A stretch of DNA of 15,610 nt, taken from contig JASLJW010000018.1 of assembly GCA_030747885.1 (NCBI GenBank), positions 1 through 15,610 on the forward strand, in the 5' to 3' direction. This stretch comes from Candidatus Thalassarchaeaceae archaeon. Lineage in GTDB: Archaea > Thermoplasmatota > Poseidoniia > Poseidoniales > Thalassarchaeaceae. Both the position numbers and the translations under genes were made by a program. Positions 6,919-14,541 of this stretch are shown here, piece after piece. Each line of letters starts with the position of its first letter. Within the stretch, counting starts at the first letter, position 1. The notes below the pieces were generated by a model. The model saw nothing but the letters and a program-made list of their open reading frames with translations. It ran no database searches and was not told the DNA's origin.

Positions 6919-8855
6919 TGATATTGAAGAGAGGTCAAATCCAGCAACTCGATGATGCCACTATTGGGCGAATAGCAGCCGGAGAGGTTGTTGAACGCCC
7001 GGCACAGGTAGTCAAAGAATTGGTAGAGAACAGTTTAGATGCAGGATCAAAGAACATCAGCATCGTTGTTGAAGATGGGGGTTTTACACGCCTTTCTGTT
7101 GAAGACGATGGTCATGGTATACCTGAATCAGAACTTCATTTAGCCGTAAATCGGCATGCTACGAGTAAATTACGGACCTCTGAGGATCTTTCAGATATTG
7201 GCACACTTGGCTTCAGAGGAGAAGCTTTAGCAGCCATAGGTTCGGTTAGCCATCTTAGAATTGAATCCAAATTATTGGATCATGATGGGTCATTTATCGA
7301 AGTTAAAGATGGAGAAGTTCACCCTATAGGTCCTGTGGGAAAATCAGTTGGAACAAGGATTGAGGTGAAGGATATATTTTCTTCAGTACCTGCAAGGATG
7401 GCTTTTCAGAGGAGGCCTTCAACTGAGAGTGCTGCAATTGTTGATGTGGTCATGGCTTATGCTCTCGCTCATCCAGATGTTGGTTTTTCAATTAGAGTAG
7501 ATGGGCGCCCTATTCTTTCTTCACCAGGTCCCACAACTCCAGAATCTCGTCTTTTCGATGTTCTAGGTGGTTCTTCAGAGCGATTAATCGAAATTGCCCT
7601 CCCTCCTTCTGATGAATCCGCTCCAGGTGATGAAAGATGGCGTGGTTGGATTTCTCCTCCATCTGTTGATAGAGGAAGATCTGATGAGATTCACGTTTTT
7701 GTGAATAATCGTGCAGTTGCAGCAACACCATTTCTCCAGTCTATTCGAAGGGGATATCAGACTCGATTAATGGTGGGTCGGCATCCAGTGTGTGTTTTAT
7801 TTCTAGATTTACCAAATAATGAGGTAGATGTCAATGTCCATCCCACAAAAAGGGAGGTTCGTTTGAAAAATTCATGGCGTGTACTAGAGAGGCTTGAACG
7901 AAGTATTGCTCATACCTTGCTATCAGTACCTACTGGCGCTCCTGCAACACCTGATTTCCCTCTTGGTTCAGTCGCATCCAACGATAATGAAAAGCAAAAA
8001 CCCCTTCCTCAATCTAAGGAACCAGCTTGGATTGAGGCAGCATCTTCTGTGCAGACTCGATTCAATCAACCTATTTCACCCAACAATGATTCTCAAATCA
8101 AGCGACCACGTCCTCTTTCACATTCTCCTGCTGTTCAGGAAACTTTGCCCGGGTTAGATGATTCCCCGATTTCTCCTGCTCTTTCTATTGCGGAACGCTC
8201 TCTTCATCGATATTCTGGAAACGGAGACCCAGTTTTACCTACATCTGAGCCAGAATTCAAGGGTCCTGTGACGGATGTTCCTGCAATGGAACCACTTTCT
8301 CAATTTGCTGATACATACATTCTTGCCCAAGGAGGAGAATCACTGTTTGTTGTAGATCAACATGCTCTGCACGAGAGAATCAGATATGAAAGACTTCGAC
8401 ACGATATGACTTCATGGGAAGCACAATCACTTATCGATCCAATAATTATTGAATTAACTGTGCGTCAAACCGAAATAATTGATTCTAATCGAGAAAAATT
8501 GGGAGAATTAGGTTTTAGTTTTGGAGAAGATGTAATCGGAGAGATACATTCTGTACCAAGATTACTTCTTGGTGATGATCGATTAATTGGCTTTATTCGA
8601 GACCTTTTATCAGATCTTTCAGAAGGAGATGGTGTAATCTTAGACAGTGTGGACAGTTTGCAGGATGAAATCGCCTTCATGAAGTCATGTAGAGGGGCAG
8701 TCAAAGCGAATCAACGTCTTGAATTAGCTGAGATGCGCCGGCTGTTGGCAGATATGTCCACTATTGAGAATCCTTGGGCATGCGTGCATGGTAGACCTAC
8801 TGTGTTGAAACTCGAAATGTCTCAGTTAGATGATCACTTTGGCCGATTAGGTTGA
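6915..8855 (+). CDS. mutL: DNA mismatch repair protein MutL with endonuclease motif
   Basis: This is the partner of MutS: a GHKL ATPase that nicks the discontinuous strand during mismatch repair. Numbering is from the GTG at 6915; an ATG at 6918 is equally possible. The N-terminal ATPase shows IGRIAAGEVVERPAQVVKEL with E35 as likely catalytic base and N39 for Mg-ATP, then VEDDGHGI and TLGFRGEALAAIGSV. The segment from about 345 to 440 is a low-complexity Pro/Ser-rich linker. The C-terminal domain carries the metal-binding endonuclease motif DQHALHERIRYE (481-492, matching DQHA-x2-E-x4-E), an SCR motif at 591-593 in place of ACR, and CVHGRP at 623-628 in place of CPHGRP. So it belongs to the nicking MutL/PMS2 type, which needs no MutH. 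A QSLIDP at 504-509 lines up with the clamp-binding motif of other endonuclease MutLs. The overlap with mutS implies translational coupling. Length (646) is normal. Confidence 0.97.
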   Translation: MMILKRGQIQQLDDATIGRIAAGEVVERPAQVVKELVENSLDAGSKNISIVVEDGGFTRLSVEDDGHGIPESELHLAVNRHATSKLRTSEDLSDIGTLGFRGEALAAIGSVSHLRIESKLLDHDGSFIEVKDGEVHPIGPVGKSVGTRIEVKDIFSSVPARMAFQRRPSTESAAIVDVVMAYALAHPDVGFSIRVDGRPILSSPGPTTPESRLFDVLGGSSERLIEIALPPSDESAPGDERWRGWISPPSVDRGRSDEIHVFVNNRAVAATPFLQSIRRGYQTRLMVGRHPVCVLFLDLPNNEVDVNVHPTKREVRLKNSWRVLERLERSIAHTLLSVPTGAPATPDFPLGSVASNDNEKQKPLPQSKEPAWIEAASSVQTRFNQPISPNNDSQIKRPRPLSHSPAVQETLPGLDDSPISPALSIAERSLHRYSGNGDPVLPTSEPEFKGPVTDVPAMEPLSQFADTYILAQGGESLFVVDQHALHERIRYERLRHDMTSWEAQSLIDPIIIELTVRQTEIIDSNREKLGELGFSFGEDVIGEIHSVPRLLLGDDRLIGFIRDLLSDLSEGDGVILDSVDSLQDEIAFMKSCRGAVKANQRLELAEMRRLLADMSTIENPWACVHGRPTVLKLEMSQLDDHFGRLG

Positions 8856-8910
8856 TTTTTCCAATCGTTCGTCGATTGTGCTATTTGTATTGTCTTCTTC
8901 CGCTCTAACA

Positions 8911-10503
8911 ATGTCCTCTCCATCTATGTCTTATCGGTTGGTGAGATGGCTTGCCAAGGAGGTTAGTGAGACTTGGTTTAGGGAACATGGTGCGATTGAG
9001 ACTGATAACATTCCGGAACAGGGAGGTGTTTTGTTTGCGGCATGGCATCCAGGTTCTCTCATTGATCCATTGTTGATGATTTCTACATTACCTGGTCAAA
9101 TCACATTCATCGCCAAACATACGTTGTTCAAAGTTCCAATTCTTGGAAGAGTGATGAAGGCTGCTGGTGCTAGACCAATATATCGTTCTATAGATAAAGA
9201 ACATATCAAAGGAGATCGGAAAAAGGGCAATCAAGCAGTAATAGATACAGTTGCAGATATCCTAGTCGATCAAGGCAATTGTGTAATTTTCCCTGAGGGT
9301 GTATCTCATCTTTCTAGTCAACCTGAAAGAGTGAAAACTGGCCCTGCTAGGATGTTGTTGCTTGGGATTCGAAGAGCGAGAGAGAAAGGAGTGCCTGAAC
9401 CCATCATAGTCCCTATTGGGCTGCATTATTCCGATCCAAACAGATTTCGTGAGCGTGCTTTGGTAGAAGTCCATGCACCAATGTTTATTCCACCACTTCC
9501 TGGTGAACCGGGAGCACCGATTCCATCTGAAGAAATGATTGATCAATTCGGGCCAGAGGATGCAGCAGATAGGGCTTGGGTACATTTTGTTACTGAGGAT
9601 TTAGGGGGCGAATTACAACGCACAAGCCATGGTCTGGATACTTGGGAAGATCGGAAATTACTTTGGCGAGCAAGAGGTTTGGTTTCAGTCCATAGAAATA
9701 GAGCAGAAGGTCGTGCTAAACGTGCCACTTTCGAAGAAGCCGTCTTGGGTGCTCGACGGATGCGTGCTGCGTGGTTACATATGATGGAAACCAATCCCAA
9801 TAAGGCGAATGAATTACGTTCCAAAGTTGAGATTCATTCGAAAATAATGCAGTCTTATGGCCTTTCTGAATATGAGTTGTATGACCGAAATAAACGGCCT
9901 GGTCCAATGGCTATGATTTCTGCATCAGTTCAATTTGTTTGGTGTTGGATTTGGATGCTTGGATTGATTACATGGAGTGCCTTAATTGGATCGTATCCCC
10001 CATATCGATTGGCAGGTCCAATAGCTGCTAAATCAGCAGAGGACGAACCTTATGCATTGGGTACAAAGAAAATAGCAGTCGGCTTCATGCTTCTACCTAT
10101 TTGGTGGTTCCTTGTTTCATTCCCAGTTGCTTGGCTCCTTGCTGGTGTTTCTAGCCCAGTATGGACTATTCTTGGACAAGGCGCCTTAGGATTCCTTAAA
10201 CCGACGATAACATCGATTCCTTGGGTCCTTCTTGCTTTCATAATCATGCCATTATGGGGGGTCGGCGCTCGCCTTCATCTTCGATTGTGGCAACGTAGTG
10301 TTCGTGCTTTGCATACTCTTCGAAGATGGTTCCGTCTTAGAGATGGTTCAGTTCCTTGGCAAGAGCTCTCAGAGTCCCAAATTGAACTAGCAAAAATTCT
10401 TGATTCAATAGGAAAAAGTTTGATTTTACCTGGAGATTCTGATTGGGTTGACCCTCCTTCTGGTGAAGATGATCATGTCATGGTCCGAGTTAGAACCGCT
10501 TAA
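8911..10503 (+). CDS. PlsC-fold glycerolipid acyltransferase, membrane-bound (Gpt2/Sct1-like)
   Basis: Probably transfers an acyl chain to glycerol-3-phosphate or lysophosphatidate at the membrane. Numbered from the ATG at 8911 (530 residues), motif I is HPGSLID (H46, D52), with five residues between H and D as in the Gpt2/Sct1-like branch rather than the usual four. Motif III is FPEG (127-130) within CVIFPEGVSHLSSQPERVKTG, and GARPIYR just before it is the typical motif II region. A long charged middle part (about 180-330) follows, then three strong hydrophobic segments near 335-360, 389-413 and 436-458, which is unlike short bacterial PlsC but like larger membrane-embedded acyltransferases. 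Start choice is uncertain: GTG 8878 and ATG 8926 are alternatives, and none has a clear ribosome site. The gene lies 55 bases after mutL and may share its transcript. Ester-lipid enzymes are unexpected in archaea, though bacterial-type glycerolipid genes have been reported in Marine Group II. The substrate is not established. Confidence 0.85.
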   Translation: MSSPSMSYRLVRWLAKEVSETWFREHGAIETDNIPEQGGVLFAAWHPGSLIDPLLMISTLPGQITFIAKHTLFKVPILGRVMKAAGARPIYRSIDKEHIKGDRKKGNQAVIDTVADILVDQGNCVIFPEGVSHLSSQPERVKTGPARMLLLGIRRAREKGVPEPIIVPIGLHYSDPNRFRERALVEVHAPMFIPPLPGEPGAPIPSEEMIDQFGPEDAADRAWVHFVTEDLGGELQRTSHGLDTWEDRKLLWRARGLVSVHRNRAEGRAKRATFEEAVLGARRMRAAWLHMMETNPNKANELRSKVEIHSKIMQSYGLSEYELYDRNKRPGPMAMISASVQFVWCWIWMLGLITWSALIGSYPPYRLAGPIAAKSAEDEPYALGTKKIAVGFMLLPIWWFLVSFPVAWLLAGVSSPVWTILGQGALGFLKPTITSIPWVLLAFIIMPLWGVGARLHLRLWQRSVRALHTLRRWFRLRDGSVPWQELSESQIELAKILDSIGKSLILPGDSDWVDPPSGEDDHVMVRVRTA

Positions 10504-11745
10504 TCAGAAACCAATTTGTGTTGGAAATGAAGGGTCAGTAATAGCCCAAACACCATTGTCAGTGATTCTTCCTCCTGTTTTGCTAGCAATACATGCTGCA
10601 GTCATGAATAATCTATGATCTCCGTGCACATCAACGATTTCAGTGGGCATTGTAGGAATCTGTCCTCCTTCGGTTTCTATTCCATCCTCTCTTGCCTTGA
10701 CTGTAATTCCGAAGCATTCGAGCATTTCTACTGTTTTAGAAATCCTATCTGATTCTTTGAAACGGGCATGTGCTGCGTTTCGAATACGGCCACCGGGTCC
10801 CATTGCTAAGAATGCAGATAGTGCTGGGAGAAGATCATTACAATCTCGTAAATCGAGGTCCATGGGTTCAGAATTATTTTTTGCAATAATATTGTAGATA
10901 ATTTCGGCACCGATTCCATCTTGTGGAGCAGTTGGATTGATAATTTCCAATGTAGCATCGTGGGCCGTGGCTGCTACAATACCAAAAGCGGCGAGACTCA
11001 AATCGGAGGGAATAGTTACCTTTTCAGGACATTTTGGAGTCCATGGATGGAATATGAACGATTTTGAATCATCATTCCAAGAGGCAGTTGAACCAGTTAA
11101 TTGAGCGATTTCAAATGTAAGTGCTGCGTGTCGATTCGATACAGATTCACCTTTAGTTTGTATTTCGATTGGTCCTGAAATTCTAGGGCATACTAACACA
11201 AGAGCAGAAAGTGATTGGCTTGATTCACTAGTATCAAGTTGAGTTATTCCCGGTTTTAGAGGCCCACAAATTGAGTAAGGAGCCCCCATTTTCTTATTTT
11301 CTCCTTGAATAGTAGCTCCAAGTCTCAAGATTGAATCAGTCGATGAGGAAAGATGTCTGTTACGTAAAGTCCAATCACCATCCAATATCATTGGAGAAGA
11401 AAAACAAGCAACTTGTGGAATCAAAAATCTCATTGTAGTACCTGAATTACCACAATCTAGAGTTTCATTGGTATGTGTTAGTCCATTTACTCCCTTTCCG
11501 TGAATAATCCATGAATTCTCATTTTTGTCGATTTTAATTCCCATTTTTTCTAGGCATGATGCCATCGAATGGATATCATCTCCCGGTTTTCCTGTGAATA
11601 AAATCTCAGTTTTTCCCTTAGAAATAGACGCTAATAGTAGCCATCTAATCATATGGGATTTTGAAGGAGAGAGGAACCAACTCACTTTTTCCTTAATTTG
11701 TGGTTGAATCGTAACGATAGGACCGGGTTCCCTATCCTCACTCAT
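10504..11745 (-). CDS. aroA: 3-phosphoshikimate 1-carboxyvinyltransferase (EPSP synthase)
   Basis: This is the sixth shikimate-pathway enzyme, joining phosphoenolpyruvate and shikimate-3-phosphate to give EPSP for aromatic amino acid synthesis in the cytosol. From the ATG at 11745 the product has 413 residues, close to the usual 425. Visible signatures are LSPSKSHMIR (the K-S-x3-R substrate-binding set), DCGNSGTTMRFL (the PEP-site loop), SSQSLSALVLV, RFKESDRI (the K-E-[ST]-D-R catalytic segment) and HGDHRLFM near the end. A DCNDLLPALSAF segment holds the aspartate expected at the active site. An upstream in-frame TTG at 11820 would add 25 residues and overlap the preceding pilin gene, so I prefer the ATG; no Shine-Dalgarno precedes it. 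It starts 40 bases after the pilin and could be read through from that operon. Its stop directly abuts the stop of the plus-strand acyltransferase. Confidence 0.96.
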   Translation of the reverse strand: MSEDREPGPIVTIQPQIKEKVSWFLSPSKSHMIRWLLLASISKGKTEILFTGKPGDDIHSMASCLEKMGIKIDKNENSWIIHGKGVNGLTHTNETLDCGNSGTTMRFLIPQVACFSSPMILDGDWTLRNRHLSSSTDSILRLGATIQGENKKMGAPYSICGPLKPGITQLDTSESSQSLSALVLVCPRISGPIEIQTKGESVSNRHAALTFEIAQLTGSTASWNDDSKSFIFHPWTPKCPEKVTIPSDLSLAAFGIVAATAHDATLEIINPTAPQDGIGAEIIYNIIAKNNSEPMDLDLRDCNDLLPALSAFLAMGPGGRIRNAAHARFKESDRISKTVEMLECFGITVKAREDGIETEGGQIPTMPTEIVDVHGDHRLFMTAACIASKTGGRITDNGVWAITDPSFPTQIGF

Positions 11746-11785
11746 ATGGGTGTCTAGCGGCTTTGTGGTTTCATCCTTCGCTCGT

Positions 11786-12280
11786 TTAGAGGTCCGTTGC
11801 TGGAAGAATAATCTGGCCAAGATCTGCTGTACCTCGTGTGCCTGTGCCCATGAATATTAGGCGAAATGTCCATCCTCCTTCGTCTGAACCGATTTCTGTG
11901 GCATTGATGATGAAGTAATCTCCACGATTTAGTGTGAGGCCTGCATCGCGATCTTGGAATGTAACTTGTGAACCTATTGCGCCATAGACTGAAGCATCGT
12001 TCACCAAACCTTCGACAATGGTCCCATTGGGGGAAATAATCTGGAATTTGATGGTGTTAATCATCAATTCATTCGATAAATCTGAAACTCTGACCACTTG
12101 GAAACCGTTCTCTAATGATTCAGATGTCAGTTGACCATATGGTGTCCCTTTGTCAGGTGCTTGTACTGCATCTTGAACCATGATGTATATCCCACTGGTT
12201 AGTAGTACTGTAATGGCCAAAAGAAGCACTGTAGCAATCACTGGGCTGACTGCCTCTTCTGCCTCCACCCCGGGTCGCAT
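11786..12280 (-). CDS. Archaeal SPVI-type pilin (small type IV pilin-like protein)
   Basis: A probable surface-filament subunit processed by an archaeal prepilin peptidase (class III signal). From the ATG at 12280 it has 164 residues. A short charged leader MRPGVEAEEA is followed directly by VSPVIATVLLLAITVLLTSG, the hydrophobic helix typical of archaeal Pilin_N-family pilins, with likely cleavage just before VSPVI. The remaining approximately 125 residues look like a beta-rich exposed domain with N-x-[ST] sites that could be glycosylated (for example NGT and NAT). A GTG at 12331 would add 17 residues and overlap the upstream ATPase-like gene by 11 bases; the ATG gives a leader of more usual length. 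It is the last gene of the run of three KaiC/RecA-like proteins, suggesting that those genes serve filament assembly or its control. Pilin nature is well supported; whether it makes a pilus, a pseudopilus or a minor subunit is not known. Confidence 0.85.
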   Translation of the reverse strand: MRPGVEAEEAVSPVIATVLLLAITVLLTSGIYIMVQDAVQAPDKGTPYGQLTSESLENGFQVVRVSDLSNELMINTIKFQIISPNGTIVEGLVNDASVYGAIGSQVTFQDRDAGLTLNRGDYFIINATEIGSDEGGWTFRLIFMGTGTRGTADLGQIILPATDL

Positions 12281-12320
12281 GGCCCATACTGGCGGTTGAG
12301 TGCCTTGAAGGTTGGGCGAC

Positions 12321-13136
12321 TTATGCCACACGTTCGACAGTCTCTGGAGTAATGGCTTGTTCTGCAGTAACTCTGAATGAAATAAATGCCAAATTCTCAG
12401 GAGCGTTTCTGAATCGTCGAATAATCACCTTTTTGTCGAAATCAGATCCTCGCATCGATACCTCGAATTCCATAACAATGTCACAAATTGCCATCAGTTC
12501 ACGTTCAGTGCTTTTTTCGACTGCATCTCCACTAACAGTTAGGAGGAGGAGTCCCCTATTTTTTTGAGCATGCGCTTGCATTATTCTTAGCATGGATGTA
12601 ACTCTTCCAGGCTCAAATCGACTATAGAAGAAATCCAAACTATCGATAGCAGCACGAAAATAAGGTCCAAGAGAGGTAATTTGAGTGGTTAAATCAGTTA
12701 GGAAGTCATGAGACTGGTTGTCAACGAAACGAGTTTGCGCTAACTTCTGAATGTCATCGAGAGAGAACCCTTCGACTCTGTATCGTGAAGCTTCAAGTTC
12801 TCGAGTTAAGACTTCACGATTGTATTCTTCACCCATGGTGCGTACTTTAATCTCTGTAGGCCAGTCATATTTTTTGTAGACTGAAAGAATTTCAGATGTT
12901 GTTTCCGAAGTTGAGATTAGAATGGTATTATCAGGATCTTCAGCCACTGAAACAAATTGTTTAGCAAACAAATCTATTCCTGCACCTGTGTTTCCATACC
13001 CTAGAATTGTAAATCCTCTTGGGATGCTTCCAGTGTTATGGGGTGTCCCGGTCAGAATTGTATCAAACTTTACGGAACCAATAGACCCCATCGCTCCATA
13101 GAAATCCTCATCTTCAGAATCGAAATTTATCGTCAT
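12321..13136 (-). CDS. Degenerate KaiC/RecA-like protein with ruined Walker A (271 aa)
   Basis: I do not know a named family for this protein, but it follows the KaiC/RadA domain plan. A core segment GFTILGYGNTGAGIDLFAKQF (about 41-61) sits where a P-loop should be: G46-Y-G-N-T-G51-A52-G53 keeps the glycine-rich turn but has A for the essential lysine and G for the Ser/Thr. The next strand TILISTSETTSEIL (71-84) resembles the KaiC strand ending in catalytic Glu. A Walker-B-like AAIDSLDFFYSR follows, with D165 and D168. The C-terminal part RGSDFDKKVIIRRFRNAPENLAFISFRVT mirrors the family's final strands. The N-terminus is acidic (DSEDEDFYG). It is probably an ATPase-dead structural or regulatory paralogue. 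It starts nine bases after the preceding gene, with a GAGGGAT ribosome site overlapping that gene's stop, so the two are translationally linked. It precedes the pilin gene. The fold call is inference from motif order. Confidence 0.78.
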   Translation of the reverse strand: MTINFDSEDEDFYGAMGSIGSVKFDTILTGTPHNTGSIPRGFTILGYGNTGAGIDLFAKQFVSVAEDPDNTILISTSETTSEILSVYKKYDWPTEIKVRTMGEEYNREVLTRELEASRYRVEGFSLDDIQKLAQTRFVDNQSHDFLTDLTTQITSLGPYFRAAIDSLDFFYSRFEPGRVTSMLRIMQAHAQKNRGLLLLTVSGDAVEKSTERELMAICDIVMEFEVSMRGSDFDKKVIIRRFRNAPENLAFISFRVTAEQAITPETVERVA

Positions 13137-13145
13137 TCAAATCCC

Positions 13146-13730
13146 TCAAGAAATTACCACTTGGCCCCTATCAATTAGGTCACTACAATACAAGTCTAGG
13201 TTGGAAAGAACTCCTGCAGGAGTTTGATCTGGAACATTTACAATTAGGCTAAGCACTTGGCGATTTTTACAGGTATTAATGAAAGTGTGGAGATACTCTG
13301 CCAGAATTCGTTGCTCATTGTAAATTGAAAGAGCATTCACTGAATCAAGGATTACGAAATTTTGTTGATTTTGCGAATTTTCAAGATGATGGAGAGTTCG
13401 TAACATCATTGATTCTAGCATTATTGGACTGTCGATATAGCCGATATTTGGATATGGGTTCTGAGTTCCACCTAGGATTCCAGATGAGACACAATCAATA
13501 AAATGGATAGGGGAGATATCAACTCCGATTGTATTCATCATTTCGATTACATTTGGAGCAGTTTGTGAAGCAGTAATGTAAACTCCTCCCATTCCAAAAT
13601 TTTGCATCAAAGGCTGCAAAATGGATGCGATTACTAGATCAGAGTTACTCGTACCAACTCGAACTTGTACGCTAGACGTCGTCGTAACTTGAGTCAGTTG
13701 TTCAGCTATGCCTAGGTCAAACTCAATCAT
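13146..13730 (-). CDS. Short degenerate KaiC/RecA-like protein lacking a P-loop (194 aa)
   Basis: Not recognised as a named family. The 194-residue product has alternating strand-helix segments in RecA order. A turn VRVGTSNSDLVIASIL (23-38) stands where Walker A would be but has no GK[ST]. A second strand GVYITASQTAPNVIEMM follows, then IHFIDCVS, then a good Walker-B-like strand FVILDSVNALSIYN with D129, then a strand with LSLIVNVPDQTP. A RecA-like core without nucleotide-binding lysine, and without the N-terminal GLDEILRGG segment of KaiC proteins, suggests a pseudo-ATPase partner. Its ATG overlaps the stop of the canonical KaiC-like gene in an ATGA arrangement (13727-13730), and the next degenerate paralogue starts nine bases downstream, so the three should be made together. 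Similar P-loop-poor RecA-like domains exist in other archaea (for example DUF835-type), but I cannot assign it. A truncated pseudogene is unlikely because the frame is clean and the coupling precise. Confidence 0.75.
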   Translation of the reverse strand: MIEFDLGIAEQLTQVTTTSSVQVRVGTSNSDLVIASILQPLMQNFGMGGVYITASQTAPNVIEMMNTIGVDISPIHFIDCVSSGILGGTQNPYPNIGYIDSPIMLESMMLRTLHHLENSQNQQNFVILDSVNALSIYNEQRILAEYLHTFINTCKNRQVLSLIVNVPDQTPAGVLSNLDLYCSDLIDRGQVVIS

Positions 13731-14485
13731 TGGCTAACACCCCATTTCAACATTGGAGTAAGCATCACACCACTTCGAGTCAATTCTAGTGCATATTTTG
13801 CTCTACTATGGTCGGTACCTCTCATTTTTACAACTTGCAGGTACCTTAGAAGGTGTCCCATTCTTTCTACATCTCCTAAAACAATAATTCCGTCAGCGAT
13901 TGCTTCTTCTACTCCGAATGCGGAACGATGTGAAGTTCCACCAACTGAGGTAATTTCTGCAATTAGTAGAGTTGTGCAACCTAAAGTGGACAGAGATTTT
14001 CCTAACTTGAATAGGAAGTCTCTGATGAGTTGTTCATTTGGAACCTTGTAACAAAGAGAAGTTACGGAATCAATAACAAGTCTAGTAACTCCGATGGTGT
14101 TTACGATATCTGTAATGGCTTTGACCATTGCATCGATATCGTCAAGATTGAAAGTACTCTTGTTTAATCCAAGCCAAGAAAAAAGAACATCCATGTCGAA
14201 TACGTTGATTAGGCCACGGTCAACAGTTCCCATGTCGAAGAAACTGAATTGTCTAATATTCTCAAGTAATTTTACTGATGGTTCGGTTGCGGAGAAATGT
14301 GCACACGCCTCGCCTGCGTGTGCTCCATTCATTAGGAATTCCATTCCGAGAGTTGTCTTGCCTGAACCGCATGTTCCTGCCACAAGTGTAGCGGAACCGT
14401 AAGGGATGCCTCCTCGAAGTATTTCATCAAGGCCACGGATGCCAGTTATGCACCTGTCACGCTCGTAGGAGGAGTTGCTCAGCAT
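13727..14485 (-). CDS. KaiC-like RecA-superfamily ATPase (RAD55/ArlH type)
   Basis: This is a single-domain P-loop ATPase of the KaiC/RAD55 group, cytosolic. The 252-residue product opens with GIRGLDEILRGGIPYGS (15-31), the hallmark of KaiC domains. Walker A GTCGSGKTT follows (G37-T45, K43), then the strand AHFSATEPSVKLLENIRQF with a likely catalytic E68, Walker B LVIDSVTSL with D139, and the final KMRGTDHSRAKYALELTRSGVML that matches the family's C-terminal beta hairpin. Such proteins include ArlH, which sits at the archaellum motor with ArlI and ArlJ, and many signalling ATPases. Here it lies between two pilin-like genes and overlaps, by four bases, a degenerate paralogue, which points to a role in a surface filament or its control. 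No ArlI-type secretion ATPase or ArlJ-type membrane platform is in the window, so direct ArlH identity is not shown. The only intact ATPase of the trio probably powers or switches the set. Confidence 0.9.
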   Translation of the reverse strand: MLSNSSYERDRCITGIRGLDEILRGGIPYGSATLVAGTCGSGKTTLGMEFLMNGAHAGEACAHFSATEPSVKLLENIRQFSFFDMGTVDRGLINVFDMDVLFSWLGLNKSTFNLDDIDAMVKAITDIVNTIGVTRLVIDSVTSLCYKVPNEQLIRDFLFKLGKSLSTLGCTTLLIAEITSVGGTSHRSAFGVEEAIADGIIVLGDVERMGHLLRYLQVVKMRGTDHSRAKYALELTRSGVMLTPMLKWGVSQ

Positions 14486-14513
14486 GCTGACCGGACCGAG
14501 GACAGAACACGCC

Positions 14514-14525
14514 GTTCATAAGTAC
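14514..14525 (-). promoter_or_regulatory. Possible TATA-like box for the KaiC-like ATPase genes
   Basis: The 56-base gap between the lamin-tail pilin and the KaiC-like ATPase contains, on the minus strand, GTACTTATGAAC centred about 35 bases before the ATPase start. That distance fits a leaderless or very short-leader transcript. The match to the archaeal TATA consensus is weak, and co-transcription from further upstream is equally possible. Confidence 0.3.
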
Positions 14526-14541
14526 ACGCCAAGAAGTGTGG

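Noticed and set aside
7894..8157. Plus-strand out-of-frame open stretch inside the mutL linker
   Set aside because: The low-complexity linker region of mutL leaves other frames open by chance.
12281..12331. GTG start extending the SPVI pilin by 17 residues
   Set aside because: It would overlap the upstream gene and give an unusually long leader; the ATG at 12280 gives a typical class III leader. Not fully excluded.
12321..13730. The two degenerate RecA-like genes as pseudogenes
   Set aside because: Both frames are uninterrupted, keep ordered strand motifs, and show precise translational coupling, which favours functional proteins.
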